Shown here: positions 44,536 through 54,170 of the stretch, one piece after another
Layout: each line of letters begins with the position of its first letter
Numbering within the stretch: the stretch's first letter is position 1
Assembly: GCA_016707115.1 (NCBI GenBank)
Contig: JADJIH010000007.1
Coordinates: 127,816 to 191,815 of the forward strand
DNA from: Ignavibacteriales bacterium
Lineage (GTDB): Bacteria; Bacteroidota; Ignavibacteria; Ignavibacteriales; Ignavibacteriaceae
DNA: 64,000 nucleotides
Direction of reading: 5' to 3'
Program-made: the position numbers and the translations under genes
Notes under the pieces: model-generated
Databases searched by the model: none
The model's input: the letters and a program-made list of their open reading frames with translations, nothing else
What the model was told of the DNA's origin: nothing

Positions 44536-47151
44536 CTATCCAAAAATGTTGAATTGTTTAAGAGCCAGTTTCAGATATTGAAATACGGAGTTATTCACTT
44601 CATAATAAAGCAAGAAAATTATTTTCAATATCAAAATAGAAAGTAAACCATAGAAATATATTCCACCAGCATTAACATCAAAGATTACCGAGATACCTTT
44701 TAGAAGTCTATATAGAAGCCAGATTACAAACGCAACAAGAAACAAATACATATAAATATTTCCAACGCCAGCATTTAATAGTCGGTATAGAACAATTCCA
44801 ACCGGAATTAACAATACAACCGGAAGAAGCGCCCAGACTACTGTAAAGAAAACACTGGATAGATAAACTTTTGTTCTAACAAAGAATGAAGAAGCTGTTA
44901 TGATTATGGTTAGTAGAATCATTATTATAATTGCTAAAACAAAAAGCCAAATCAAAGCTTTTACAGGATTCCATGCCAGATAACTTATTCCGGAAATTAA
45001 ACCTGGACTTCCAAACGCTAGAAGAATTTTTTCAACAAGTACATTGTTTTTAATGTAGTAAAAAAGATTTGCAAATATCAGAGAACTGACTAACGCAACT
45101 ATCAAAGCAAGAAAAAGCGAATGATATGCTGAGATTATTCTTTGATCCCGAACATCTGCAAAAAAGTTGTATGGACGAAGCAGTGCACGTGAGGCATCTT
45201 CTCTGAACTTTCTTCCTGAATTAACCAAAACACCCATCAACAATGCCAGAACTAATCCTGTAATAATAAATATCATCGGTGCATCGTCTTTATCGCTGCC
45301 GATAGGTATGGTAACTTTCTCAGTATTTCTCATTCTTGCTGAAAGAACTTTGTATGCAAGTCTATCCTGGCTTCTTTCTTCGCTAACTAAACCGATATTA
45401 TAAATGTTTTCATCTTTATAACCACTTATAATAGACGGAAAATCTCCGCGTAAATCATACATTGTGTTTGCAAAAAATCCTGAAAGATTGTTGCTCTCAT
45501 AAAAGCTGAACATATCATCAAAAAACTTTGCTTGTGCTTCGTATGAAAACTTATTTACATAACCATCGGTTTGCCCAACGTTTACAGTGTAAGTTGCTTC
45601 TCCGATAAATAATTTTCCTTTACCAGCGGCTTCAATAAAATTTGTAACTTCGCTTTGTTTATCAGCCGGGGTTTGATTTAAGAATTCAATGCCATAAAAA
45701 TCAAGATTATTTATTTGCTGATATTCAAAATCAAAAAAAGAAGCGTATGTTAAAATGCTTCTGCTCTTTTTTACTTGTGATGCAAGTTCACTTAATAGCG
45801 CACGATGAGAATCTGAACTAAACAGATAAGATGAGCCAAATCCAATTCCACCGACAGCAGAAAAATCCTGATAGGCTTTTAACAAACTTGAAAGATAATT
45901 TTTACTGCGCACTACAAAATTCTGCGATCCCGCAAGCCCTTCCGGCAAATTTGCAATTGGCAACTCAATAAAAGCTAAGAGACCAATCTGTTCACACAAT
46001 CTTAAATAGTAGGGATTGGGAAGTGACTTTGAAAATCTAACTGAGTTAAACCCGGCTTGTTTTATTTTTTCTAAATCGCTTTCCATTCTTTCAAAAGAAG
46101 TGAGACTTCCGTATTGATAGAATGATGGAGTATAAGTAACGCCGTAAAGATTAAACTCTTTTCCATTTAAATATAAATTGTCTTGTGATGATGCTAAACT
46201 AAAAAGTGCAACACTTTGATCATGCCTGTCAATCAATTGATCGCCGCGCCATAGTTCTAATCTTATAACATAGCTTGCAGGATTTTCAGGACTCCAGAGA
46301 GTTGGAGACACAATAGTGATACTGTTTTTTATTTCTATTTGCTTATTCTGTTTCAGTACAAAATTATTATCACTAAAACCTGCACTTGATCCTGAACTTA
46401 AACTCGTCTTCCCATCAGGATAAAAAATTTGAGTTCTTAAAGTAAAATTTGATTGCGTGCCAAGTGTATCGTTTATCTTTTTAAATTCTTTGTTATCAAT
46501 AACAGATTTTAAAGAAATTTCAGCCTTGTTTGATTTTAGATCAACATCAGTTTTAAAAGTAAAATCTGAAATGCTAACGTTTGGTGTTAAATGTAAATAA
46601 ACATCACGAATTACTCCGCCGAAATTCTGCGGAAATAAAAATCTTTGCTTAAGTGGAATCGTATTTTGTGAATCAAGTTCATACGAAAGTTTAACGGAAA
46701 TAATATTGTCTTTATCTGATCGAAGAATATCTCGCGGTAGTGAAACTGTAAACGGAAATTCTCCACCCGGATGACGATAGATAATTACTTTGTTAACGGA
46801 AATATCTGCTGAGTAGTTTAATCCAAAAAAGTTTAAGGATATTTTATGATTGTTTAGCTGAGCGTTGGTTAGCGGAAAACTTTTCTCAAAAATAAACTCG
46901 CCTTTTCCCTCAAAGATTGATGGAACGCGAACACTAACTTTTTCTTTTTTCTCATCATCAGAAGGATAGACTTTCCAGTTTCCGTTTAGAGAAATTACAT
47001 CGCGAGTATCTGTAATATCAAAAAAAAGTTGATCAGATGTATTTATTTTATAATTAGGTAGATCTCTGAATATAACCTGCGAAAAAGTTACCTGAGAGAA
47101 AACTATTGCGGCTATAAATAGATTGTAAAGTAAACTTTTGTGGGAAATCAT
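44536..47151 (-). CDS. GH2-like (probably inactive) exported domain fused to a polytopic membrane domain
   Basis: An 871-residue protein with a signal peptide and a region like family 2 glycoside hydrolases. It has a jelly-roll sugar-binding fold (SLNGNWKVYP, NFGGVIRDVYLHLTP), an Ig-like domain, and a TIM-barrel start (LYGVTYTP, MESDLEKIKQAGFNSVRFS). Where active enzymes have the acid/base NE pair, this reads GIGFGSSYLF, so that residue is lost. A possible nucleophile Glu remains in LFIGEATYT. Residues from about 640 on contain about seven membrane segments, Yip1-like in hydrophobic pattern. I know of no named family for the fusion. It sits upstream of smc. Confidence 0.65.
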   Translation of the reverse strand: MISHKSLLYNLFIAAIVFSQVTFSQVIFRDLPNYKINTSDQLFFDITDTRDVISLNGNWKVYPSDDEKKEKVSVRVPSIFEGKGEFIFEKSFPLTNAQLNNHKISLNFFGLNYSADISVNKVIIYRHPGGEFPFTVSLPRDILRSDKDNIISVKLSYELDSQNTIPLKQRFLFPQNFGGVIRDVYLHLTPNVSISDFTFKTDVDLKSNKAEISLKSVIDNKEFKKINDTLGTQSNFTLRTQIFYPDGKTSLSSGSSAGFSDNNFVLKQNKQIEIKNSITIVSPTLWSPENPASYVIRLELWRGDQLIDRHDQSVALFSLASSQDNLYLNGKEFNLYGVTYTPSFYQYGSLTSFERMESDLEKIKQAGFNSVRFSKSLPNPYYLRLCEQIGLLAFIELPIANLPEGLAGSQNFVVRSKNYLSSLLKAYQDFSAVGGIGFGSSYLFSSDSHRALLSELASQVKKSRSILTYASFFDFEYQQINNLDFYGIEFLNQTPADKQSEVTNFIEAAGKGKLFIGEATYTVNVGQTDGYVNKFSYEAQAKFFDDMFSFYESNNLSGFFANTMYDLRGDFPSIISGYKDENIYNIGLVSEERSQDRLAYKVLSARMRNTEKVTIPIGSDKDDAPMIFIITGLVLALLMGVLVNSGRKFREDASRALLRPYNFFADVRDQRIISAYHSLFLALIVALVSSLIFANLFYYIKNNVLVEKILLAFGSPGLISGISYLAWNPVKALIWLFVLAIIIMILLTIIITASSFFVRTKVYLSSVFFTVVWALLPVVLLIPVGIVLYRLLNAGVGNIYMYLFLVAFVIWLLYRLLKGISVIFDVNAGGIYFYGLLSILILKIIFLLYYEVNNSVFQYLKLALKQFNIFG

Positions 47152-47222
47152 TCTTTGCTACAAAACTCCTGGAAAAATAAGATACAAATATAACCTCAAA
47201 TCGAAGGGATTGCAATGAAATG

Positions 47223-47256
47223 AAAGCCCGATTTAAGTTAATAATCGGGCTTTTGA
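47223..47256. terminator. Hairpin terminator after the frameshifted T9SS gene
   Basis: AAAGCCCGATT (47223-47233) pairs with AATCGGGCTTT (47243-47253), an 11-bp stem with a 9-base loop. It lies about 75 bases after the T9SS gene stop on the minus strand, where only a short T-run follows. A second weaker hairpin (TGGGCG/CGCCCA, 47292-47313) lies nearer the stop. Bidirectional action is possible. Confidence 0.65.
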
Positions 47257-47330
47257 AAAGAAAACTAAGAATTTCAGAATAGATTAACAAGTGGGCGAGA
47301 TTATTCCCGCCCAATTAGAATTGATTGAAC

Positions 47331-49129
47331 TTACTTTGTCAACAACATCTTTTTAACATCAGTAAAACTACCAGCTTGTATTTTGTAAATATACATTCCA
47401 CTTGGAAGTTGCGTAGCATTAAATTCTGCCTCATAAAATCCTGCAGGTTTGTTTTCGTTTACAAGTGTTGCAATCTCTTTTCCTAAAATGTCATACACTT
47501 TTAATGTTACTAATCCTTCTTCTTTTATTGAATAAGAAATCTTTGTATTTGGGTTAAATGGGTTTGGATAATTCTGATCCAAACTGAACTCATTTACAAA
47601 TATGGAATTTTCAGCAAAGCGTTTTTCCAAGTATAGATTTGCACTTGTAACCGCAACATAGTTGGAATAACCAGATATGTGTTGAGTTAAATCAACAGCA
47701 CTAACAACGTAAAAGTATACTGCACCTGCCTGACCACCTGGAGGTGGAACTGTTATTGTATTATCAATGTATGATTGTGTTGATGTTAAATTATTATGAT
47801 TTACTGTAGCTATTGGTATCGTATAACCGCCGTTATAAGTAGAACGATAAACATAATATTTTTGAATGTCTGGTTCGGTATTATTATTCCAAATAAGCTT
47901 TGGATGATAATCTGTTGTAGCTTGTGCTACTAAATTTTGTGGTGCTAGTGGCGCTGCATCGTATTTGGACCAATAGAGATATGACGGATTATAACTCGGC
48001 CAGTATGCGTATAAATCATTTGAGTTTGAAGAAAAACAATATCCAGCGCCTATCCCAATATTTGAGATAAAATAGGGGCCATACAACACATTGTTTTGTA
48101 AATAATAATGTTCATAAATTGTTGTCCACTCGGATCCCAATAAACATAAAATATTTACTCTTCCATTTGGAGTAAAAGTGGTTTTACTAATCTTTGGGGG
48201 AATACAATATCCTGCGATACTAATATTTCTGTTTCCCAATTGCTACTATTTACTGCTCTTCTTTTGTAATACAAATAATGATACGGATTATATCCATCCG
48301 AGATTAATTGATGATTTATCAGATGCAAATAACCGCCTCCATAAGTAATTCGCTCAATATTAGAACAAGTAAATTCAACAGTTCCACCAGGGTACGGAGG
48401 AGGAATTCTACTAATCTCGATTTCAATCCATTGGGGTATCTCCCAACTATTTGTTAAGAAATTATAGTCTCTTGTTTTTGCAGGACCTGAAATCGTAATT
48501 GTTACTTCAGAAGTATTCATATTATATGCAACGTGAACTTTGTTCTCTGAAGTTGTGACTGAAGGTCTCCCACCAATATCATTTGCATCATAATCTGTGA
48601 TTTGTTTATATCCTTCCCATTGAAGAAGGTTTCGATTGAATCTTTCATAATAAGTTTCAAAATTATCTCCAATTTTCACAGCCCAAACAACGTGTAAACC
48701 CCTATCATCAAAAACTGCATCAACTCCATTACAATTAGTGCTTGCAATAGTTCTTTCCTGAATCGAATTACTCCAATTTATTCCTGCATTTGTACTTTTA
48801 AGAATTTTTATTTTATTTGTTTTTTGATAAACAATGTAAACATCATTTTCATATCCCGTTATTGCAACGGTATAATTGTTTTCACTGTATTCGCACCCAT
48901 TATCTAAATTAAGATTTTCCCTAATTTTTTGTCCTGATGAGTTGATTAAATAATATTTTATAGTACCGTTGCTATTTACTGCAATGTGATTTCCAGCAGA
49001 ATTTGTATAAGATTCAATTCTATCATTTTCAGTAACATTTATATTACTTACAATACTTGGAGTATTCCAATTGACTTGACCAACTATTGTAAATTGAATT
49101 GCAATTAATAAGAAAAATAATTTTTTCAT
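47331..49129 (-). pseudogene. T9SS-sorted secreted protein split by a homopolymer frameshift
   Basis: The frame from ATG 49129 (signal peptide KKLFFLLIAIQFTIVG, then beta-propeller-like sequence) runs into a stop shortly after a C5 run (G5 on the plus strand, 48196-48200). Adding one C joins VSQDIVFP to PKISKTTFTPNGRVNIL in the second frame. That frame continues through a fibronectin-like domain (APQNLVAQATTDY) to a T9SS type A tail (LDQNYPNPFNPNTKISYS). The joined product is about 600 residues. The lpxK break is of the same kind, so an assembly error is likely; real decay cannot be excluded. Confidence 0.8.
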
Positions 49130-49143
49130 AAATATCCCAATTT

Positions 49144-50853
49144 TTACTTTAATAAAACTGCTTTTTTATTCTGGTTAAATAAACCAGCTTGCATGTTAAT
49201 TATATAAACACCTGAGGTGACCTGATTTCCTTTATTATCAGTTCCATCCCAGGTAATTTGTGTCTCTCCGCTGTTGCGGGTTTCATTTAATATAGTCTTA
49301 ATCTCTTTCCCTAAAACATTAAAAACTTTAATGGTTACCTTTTCTTCTTTTGGTAGACTAAACTTTAAAGTCGTGCTTGGATTAAATGGATTTGGAAATG
49401 CATGGCTCAAGCTGTAATCAACTATCATTTCTTTTGATTCCTCAATATCTACAGTACTGCTTTTCTTATATATTCTTGAAAAAATTCTGAACATACCGTT
49501 ATAATATGAATCCATACCGATTAGGATTTCAGGATAGCCATCATAATCAAAATCTTTAGCTGTTGCTGTATAGAATATACTTCCTTGATTAATCAAGTCA
49601 TTTCTTTTTATATAGTAGAGTTTATAATCACTACCAACACTCTTAAAAACTAAAACGTTTTGATCAATACATAGCAGAACTTCATCAGTCCCATCATTAT
49701 CAACATCCACTAGAACCAAATTACCTGCAAAAAATGAGATTACTCCAATAATAGAAATTGTATAGACTACACGATAAGAATCATTAGAGTCAGACTCGTA
49801 GATATAAAACACTGTACTACCTACACCGTTTATATAAGCATCTCCTCCTATCCAAAGCTCTGGTTTGCCGTTCTCATCTAAATCATTTGTAAATGTTGAT
49901 AAAAAAGCGTGGGTGACCGGTAATGAATCAATACGCAATAAACTGTAGTTATTGCCTTGTTCATATTCGTATACAAATACTTCTCCATGCAAGCTGCCGA
50001 CAGAAAAATTTTGTTTTCCATCAGAATCATAATCTCCAAAAGCAAATCCAAGCGCATATTGTGTGGGCGGTTCATTTTGATATATCAAATTAAGCTTATT
50101 GTTAACTCGATCATATTTAGCGATTTGATTACAGTATCCGCATATTGCTGAATCTCCTGTCCCATCCATATAATAAATCATCTCAGGGTAATTATCTCCA
50201 TCCATATCAGTAAAATTTAGTCTTGTCTCTTGTGTGTTTCTTGTAGGAAGATCATAAATTAATTTTTCTTTTAAAGGATAACCCCTACTTGTGTCAGATG
50301 AGAGGAAAAGCAAATACCAACCTGATGAATCTGAAAATATACCATTAGCAACCTCAAAAATTCCATCTTTTTCCAAATCCGTAATACCTCTCACCAATCC
50401 CAGACTATCTGGATAAACTAAAATTGAGTCAAAAGTACCATTTCTATTTATCTCATATAAGACATAATAGACATCTGTCCCTGGGTAATTATCATAAGCA
50501 CCATAAATTTCTTTTCTATTGTCAAGGTTTACATCTTCAATCGTCAATGTTGTTGGAAGAACAGGCACTTCACTCCAATAAGTAAATAATTCAGAATATT
50601 TTGCAGTGTCTATAGTTCTAAGATCAATGGTTAAATCAGCAACAAAATCAGAAGACATCTTATTTTCGTTACTAATATCTTTATCTATAGTATTATTATT
50701 AATCTTATTAGTAATCTTTGCAAAATTTTTATTAATAAATTCTACTTTATAATTCTTATTGCGTAGCATTTTATCCAATAATTCTACTTTACTCTGAGTA
50801 AATAAAGTTGTTGAGCAAATCAAAACAATCAAGGACATTTTATTAAAACACAT
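49144..50853 (-). CDS. Secreted FG-GAP/VCBS repeat protein with T9SS type A sorting domain
   Basis: A 569-residue exported protein. The N-terminus MSLIVLICSTTLFTQ (from residue 6) is a signal peptide; ATG at 50853 or 50838 could start it. The body has FG-GAP-like calcium-binding units (DVNLDNRKEIYGAY, DMDGDNYPEMIYY, DYDSDGKQNFSVG, DVDNDGTDEVLLC, DFDYDGYPEILIG), as in integrin-like propellers. The tail begins FPNPFNPSTTLKFSLP and is a type A sorting domain with a FlgD-like fold (WDGTDNKGNQVTSGVY). It lies 14 bases upstream of the other, frameshifted T9SS gene. The function is unknown; surface adhesion is a guess. Confidence 0.87.
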   Translation of the reverse strand: MCFNKMSLIVLICSTTLFTQSKVELLDKMLRNKNYKVEFINKNFAKITNKINNNTIDKDISNENKMSSDFVADLTIDLRTIDTAKYSELFTYWSEVPVLPTTLTIEDVNLDNRKEIYGAYDNYPGTDVYYVLYEINRNGTFDSILVYPDSLGLVRGITDLEKDGIFEVANGIFSDSSGWYLLFLSSDTSRGYPLKEKLIYDLPTRNTQETRLNFTDMDGDNYPEMIYYMDGTGDSAICGYCNQIAKYDRVNNKLNLIYQNEPPTQYALGFAFGDYDSDGKQNFSVGSLHGEVFVYEYEQGNNYSLLRIDSLPVTHAFLSTFTNDLDENGKPELWIGGDAYINGVGSTVFYIYESDSNDSYRVVYTISIIGVISFFAGNLVLVDVDNDGTDEVLLCIDQNVLVFKSVGSDYKLYYIKRNDLINQGSIFYTATAKDFDYDGYPEILIGMDSYYNGMFRIFSRIYKKSSTVDIEESKEMIVDYSLSHAFPNPFNPSTTLKFSLPKEEKVTIKVFNVLGKEIKTILNETRNSGETQITWDGTDNKGNQVTSGVYIINMQAGLFNQNKKAVLLK

Positions 50854-51166
50854 AGTTACCTCGTATAAAAAATAATTTGGGAAAGAGACTTACTTTTCTT
50901 TAAGCTATGTAAAACCAGTAGGATAATGTAGAATGTATAATTTAGAATGAAGAATGATAGGATAGTTCTGTATGAAAATTTTTGAAGTTTCATACAGAAG
51001 AATAATACACGGGTATAAAAATATCAGTACCATTATTTACTCCCCGGTAAATAAATAAAAATGGGGGGGGGATAAACAATCGTGCCAGAATATTTTTAGT
51101 ATTTATCTCAAGCATAATATTTTTCTAAAAACCTATTAGAATGTAAATAGGAAAAATCAAATTATT

Positions 51167-51184
51167 ATTAGTACATGTACTAAT
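51167..51184. promoter_or_regulatory. 18-bp perfect palindrome, operator-like
   Basis: ATTAGTACATGTACTAAT is a perfect 18-bp palindrome in AT-rich intergenic sequence. Sites like this bind dimeric repressors, but no candidate regulator is adjacent and no promoter elements were confirmed beside it. Confidence 0.4.
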
Positions 51185-51265
51185 GATTTTTAATCAAAAA
51201 CCGCTAAAACGTAAAAATTTTATTCTAGGAAGGAATAAATCGCGGAGGTAATAAGTAAAACCGAT

Positions 51266-51292
51266 AAAAAAGCCCTGCAATAAAAACAGGGC
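51266..51292 (-). terminator. Rho-independent terminator of tpiA
   Basis: On the minus strand GCCCTG, loop TTTTTATTG, CAGGGC is followed by six T. It begins 21 bases after the tpiA stop codon. Confidence 0.88.
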
Positions 51293-51312
51293 AAATCTTA
51301 ACTCTAAATTAT

Positions 51313-52068
51313 TTACGCTCCTTTTATAATTCCCAGGAAAGAATCAGCTTTTAAGCAGGCACCACCAACCAATGCACCATCAATATCTTTTTGTGAAAGA
51401 AGTTCTTTTGCGTTGTCTGGTTTTACGCTTCCGCCGTATTGGATTACTAAATCGTTTGCAACTTCTAAAGAGTAATCAATTTCAATTAAGTCACGAATAA
51501 ATTCGTGAACTTCCTGTGCTTGAGCTGGACTTGCAGTTTTTCCTGTTCCGATTGCCCAAACTGGTTCATATGCAACAATAATATTTTGCATATCTTCAGC
51601 AGAAATTCCATCTAATCCTTTAAGCACCTGTCTTTTAACAACATCATTGGTTGTTCCGTTTTCTCTTTCCTCAAGAAGTTCGCCAATACAAAAAATTGGT
51701 TTTAATCCTGCAGCTAAAGCTTTTTTGATTTTCTTATTAATCACTTCATCTGTTTCACCAAAAATGTGTCTGCGCTCTGAGTGACCAAGAATTACATATT
51801 CACAACCAGCTGATCTTAACATTGAAGCAGAAACTTCACCTGTAAACGCACCATTATCTTCAAAGTGCATGTTTTGTGCACCAAGTTTTATCACGGTTCC
51901 TTTTACCAGTTTTGATGCTTCTGAAAGTGAAGTAAACGGCGGACAAACAATAACATCACAATTTGGTTTTTCATTTTGCAAAAGATTCTTTAACTCAACG
52001 ATAAGTTTTTCTGATTCTTTTAAATCGTTGTTCATTTTCCAGTTGCCGGCAATAACAGTTTTACGCAT
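51313..52068 (-). CDS. tpiA: Triosephosphate isomerase
   Basis: A 251-residue TIM-barrel enzyme that interconverts dihydroxyacetone phosphate and glyceraldehyde 3-phosphate. Catalytic features are NWKMN (Lys near residue 11), ILGHSERR (His near 95) and AYEPVWAIGTGKTA (Glu near 166, then the mobile loop). The phosphate site is YGGSVKPDN and ALVGGACLK. Length is normal. It stands alone, with its own terminator. Confidence 0.97.
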   Translation of the reverse strand: MRKTVIAGNWKMNNDLKESEKLIVELKNLLQNEKPNCDVIVCPPFTSLSEASKLVKGTVIKLGAQNMHFEDNGAFTGEVSASMLRSAGCEYVILGHSERRHIFGETDEVINKKIKKALAAGLKPIFCIGELLEERENGTTNDVVKRQVLKGLDGISAEDMQNIIVAYEPVWAIGTGKTASPAQAQEVHEFIRDLIEIDYSLEVANDLVIQYGGSVKPDNAKELLSQKDIDGALVGGACLKADSFLGIIKGA

Positions 52069-52131
52069 TGTATCCTCTAAGGTTTAATAAAATTTCTTTG
52101 TAAAATTAAGAAAGAAATCTCTGGATTTAAA

Positions 52132-52184
52132 CTTAGCGTGCTTTGCGTGAAATACAATCAAATTTTTCTCGCAAAGACGCCAAG
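52132..52184. repeat. Short intergenic repeat, imperfect inverted arms
   Basis: CTTAGCGTGCTTTGCGTGAAA is answered by TTTCTCGCAAAGACGCCAAG, giving an imperfect hairpin. Sequences of this 'CTTTGCG' type are common dispersed intergenic elements in Bacteroidota, Chlorobiota and other phyla. It lies in the leader of the MFS gene, between tpiA and its ATG. Confidence 0.5.
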
Positions 52185-52197
52185 AATTATTAAGACA

Positions 52198-53355
52198 ATG
52201 AAATCAAAAATATCTAAACAAGTTTTTGTTCTAGGGATGGTAAGTTTGTTTACAGACATTGCCAGCGAAATGCTTTATCCGGTTACTCCAATTTTCTTAA
52301 CAACGGTTTTAGGCTCATCAATGGCTCTTGTAGGCGTGATTGAAGGAATTGCAGAAGTTACTGCCGGATTGTTAAAAGGATATTTTGGAAATCTTTCTGA
52401 TAAAGTAGGAAAGCGATCTATTTTTGTTATGATAGGCTATGGAATTTCCGCTTTATCAAAACCTTTACCTGGGATTTTTCAAAACATTCCTGTTGTTTTA
52501 ACCTCAAGAGTTTCTGATAGAATTGGAAAGGGAATCAGAACTGCCCCGCGTGATGCGTTACTTGCAAGTTACTCTGATGGAAATTCAGGAGCAGTTTTTG
52601 GATTTCATCGTGGAATGGATACACTTGGCGCAGCAATCGGACCGGTTGTAGCTTTAATTTTATTAAACTTTTATCCAAATAATTTTCAATTAATATTTTT
52701 AATCGCATTTATCCCGTCAGTGATAGCGTTATCTTTTACTTTTTTAGTAAAGGACAAACAAGTAACATCAAAAATAAAATCCAGAAAAAATTATTTGGAG
52801 TTCTGGAAATCCGCACCAGAGCAGTATAAAAAAGTTTTAATTTTAATTTCGGTTTTTTCATTAGTTAACAGCAGTGATGTTTTTTTAATCTTAAAATCAC
52901 AAAACATTACCAAATCAAGCTCATTAGCAATTTTTGGTTATGTGTTTTACAATCTTATTTACGCTGCAGCTTCTTATCCCTTAGGCGGATTATCAGATAA
53001 ACTTGGCAAACAAAAAATTTTTACGTTCGGTTTGATAATTTTTTCAGTTGTTTATTTTGGATTTGCTTTAGTTGATGACATTAATTTTATATGGATATTA
53101 TTTGCTCTATATGGAATTTATGCCGCCGCCACAGAAGGAGTTTCTAAAGCCTGGATTTCTGATTTAATTCCAAATGAACAACGCGGTACTGCTATTGGAT
53201 TACTTACAATGCTTACAAGTTTTTCTGTAATGATAGGATCTTTTCTTACAGGAATTCTATGGGATCATTTTGGATCTTCAGTTCCATTCTTAATTTCTGC
53301 AATAATAAGTTTGGTTATTTCAGTTTTGATCTTTTTTAAATTTAATAAAATATGA
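52198..53355 (+). CDS. Major facilitator superfamily transporter
   Basis: A 385-residue membrane transporter with about twelve hydrophobic segments. The conserved MFS loop motif appears as GYFGNLSDKVGKRSIF between helices 2 and 3 and again as GGLSDKLGKQKIF in the second half. An ORF extension upstream to 52138 runs through a repeat element and is rejected; ATG at 52198 (MKSKISKQVFVLGMV) is preferred. The RIGKGIRTAPRDALLA block resembles a subgroup of uncharacterised MFS permeases. The substrate is unknown. Confidence 0.85.
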   Translation: MKSKISKQVFVLGMVSLFTDIASEMLYPVTPIFLTTVLGSSMALVGVIEGIAEVTAGLLKGYFGNLSDKVGKRSIFVMIGYGISALSKPLPGIFQNIPVVLTSRVSDRIGKGIRTAPRDALLASYSDGNSGAVFGFHRGMDTLGAAIGPVVALILLNFYPNNFQLIFLIAFIPSVIALSFTFLVKDKQVTSKIKSRKNYLEFWKSAPEQYKKVLILISVFSLVNSSDVFLILKSQNITKSSSLAIFGYVFYNLIYAAASYPLGGLSDKLGKQKIFTFGLIIFSVVYFGFALVDDINFIWILFALYGIYAAATEGVSKAWISDLIPNEQRGTAIGLLTMLTSFSVMIGSFLTGILWDHFGSSVPFLISAIISLVISVLIFFKFNKI

Positions 53356-53460
53356 TTCTGAAAGTGGTTTTTTGAATTTGGCTTTTTGATTTTTGAATTC
53401 TGAATCGTCTTCCTTTTTTGTATTTTGAGATTAGAATTTTCAATCATTAAAACTTCATAA

Positions 53461-54153
53461 ATGCTCTCAACAAAACAAAATATTGCGGTTATTGCTTTAA
53501 GCGGGGGAATGGATAGCTGTGTTACTGCGGCTATTGCAAATCTTGATTACGAACTTGCCTTTGCACATATCAATTATGGCCAGCGAACTGTAAACAGAGA
53601 ATTAAAATCGTTCGATGAAATTGCAGATCATTACAGAGTTAAAAAAAGATTAATTATTGATTACACACATCTCGCAAAAATCGGCGGTTCATCTCTTACA
53701 GATAAAAATATTGAGGTGACAAAAGCAGATTTGAATAATCAGGAAATCCCATCATCTTATGTTCCGTTCAGAAACGCAAATATACTTTCTGCTTGTGTTA
53801 GCTGGGCCGAAGTATTAACAGCAACTGCTGTTTTTATTGGGGCAGTTTATGAGGATTCATCTGGTTATCCTGATTGCAGACCAGATTTTTTCTCTGCTTA
53901 TGAAAAAATGATTGATCTCGGTACAAAACCAGAAACAAAAATTAAAATTGTTACTCCAATAATAAACTTATCAAAGGCAGAAATTGTTAAGAGAGGAATT
54001 GAACTTGATGCGCCGCTTCATTTAACCTGGAGTTGTTATCAAAATGAAGATGAAGCTTGCGGAGTTTGCGATAGCTGTGCGTTGCGTTTGCGCGGTTTTC
54101 AGCAAGCTGGATTTGAGGATCCAATAAAATATAAGATTAGACCAAAGTATTAA
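53461..54153 (+). CDS. queC: 7-cyano-7-deazaguanine synthase QueC
   Basis: A 230-residue ATP-dependent enzyme converting carboxydeazaguanine to preQ0. The PP-loop IALSGGMDSCVTA is at residues 12-24. The C-terminal zinc site CYQNEDEACGVCDSCALR has the family's four Cys. It is followed by queF 17 bases downstream, so preQ0 synthesis and reduction are coupled. Upstream are about 100 bases of A/T-rich sequence without a gene. Confidence 0.95.
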   Translation: MLSTKQNIAVIALSGGMDSCVTAAIANLDYELAFAHINYGQRTVNRELKSFDEIADHYRVKKRLIIDYTHLAKIGGSSLTDKNIEVTKADLNNQEIPSSYVPFRNANILSACVSWAEVLTATAVFIGAVYEDSSGYPDCRPDFFSAYEKMIDLGTKPETKIKIVTPIINLSKAEIVKRGIELDAPLHLTWSCYQNEDEACGVCDSCALRLRGFQQAGFEDPIKYKIRPKY

Positions 54154-54170
54154 AAATCATCAGAGGACAA

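Larger units (their letters stand above)
50854..51312. other. 459-base intergenic region with palindromes and a G9 tract
   Basis: No gene is supported here. It holds a 12-bp-arm inverted repeat (TTCTGTATGAAA at 50966-50977 with TTTCATACAGAA at 50988-50999), a smaller one (TATTTAC/GTAAATA, 51034-51053), and a run of nine G at 51063-51071. It also holds the 18-bp perfect palindrome ATTAGTACATGTACTAAT at 51167-51184 and, at its right end, the tpiA terminator. It lies between the T9SS gene start and the tpiA stop, so the promoter of the T9SS gene should be in it. Confidence 0.6.

Noticed and set aside
53356..53460. Short frame rich in N, S and K between the MFS gene and queC
   Set aside because: Low-complexity A/T-rich sequence; the frame lacks a ribosome site and any domain.
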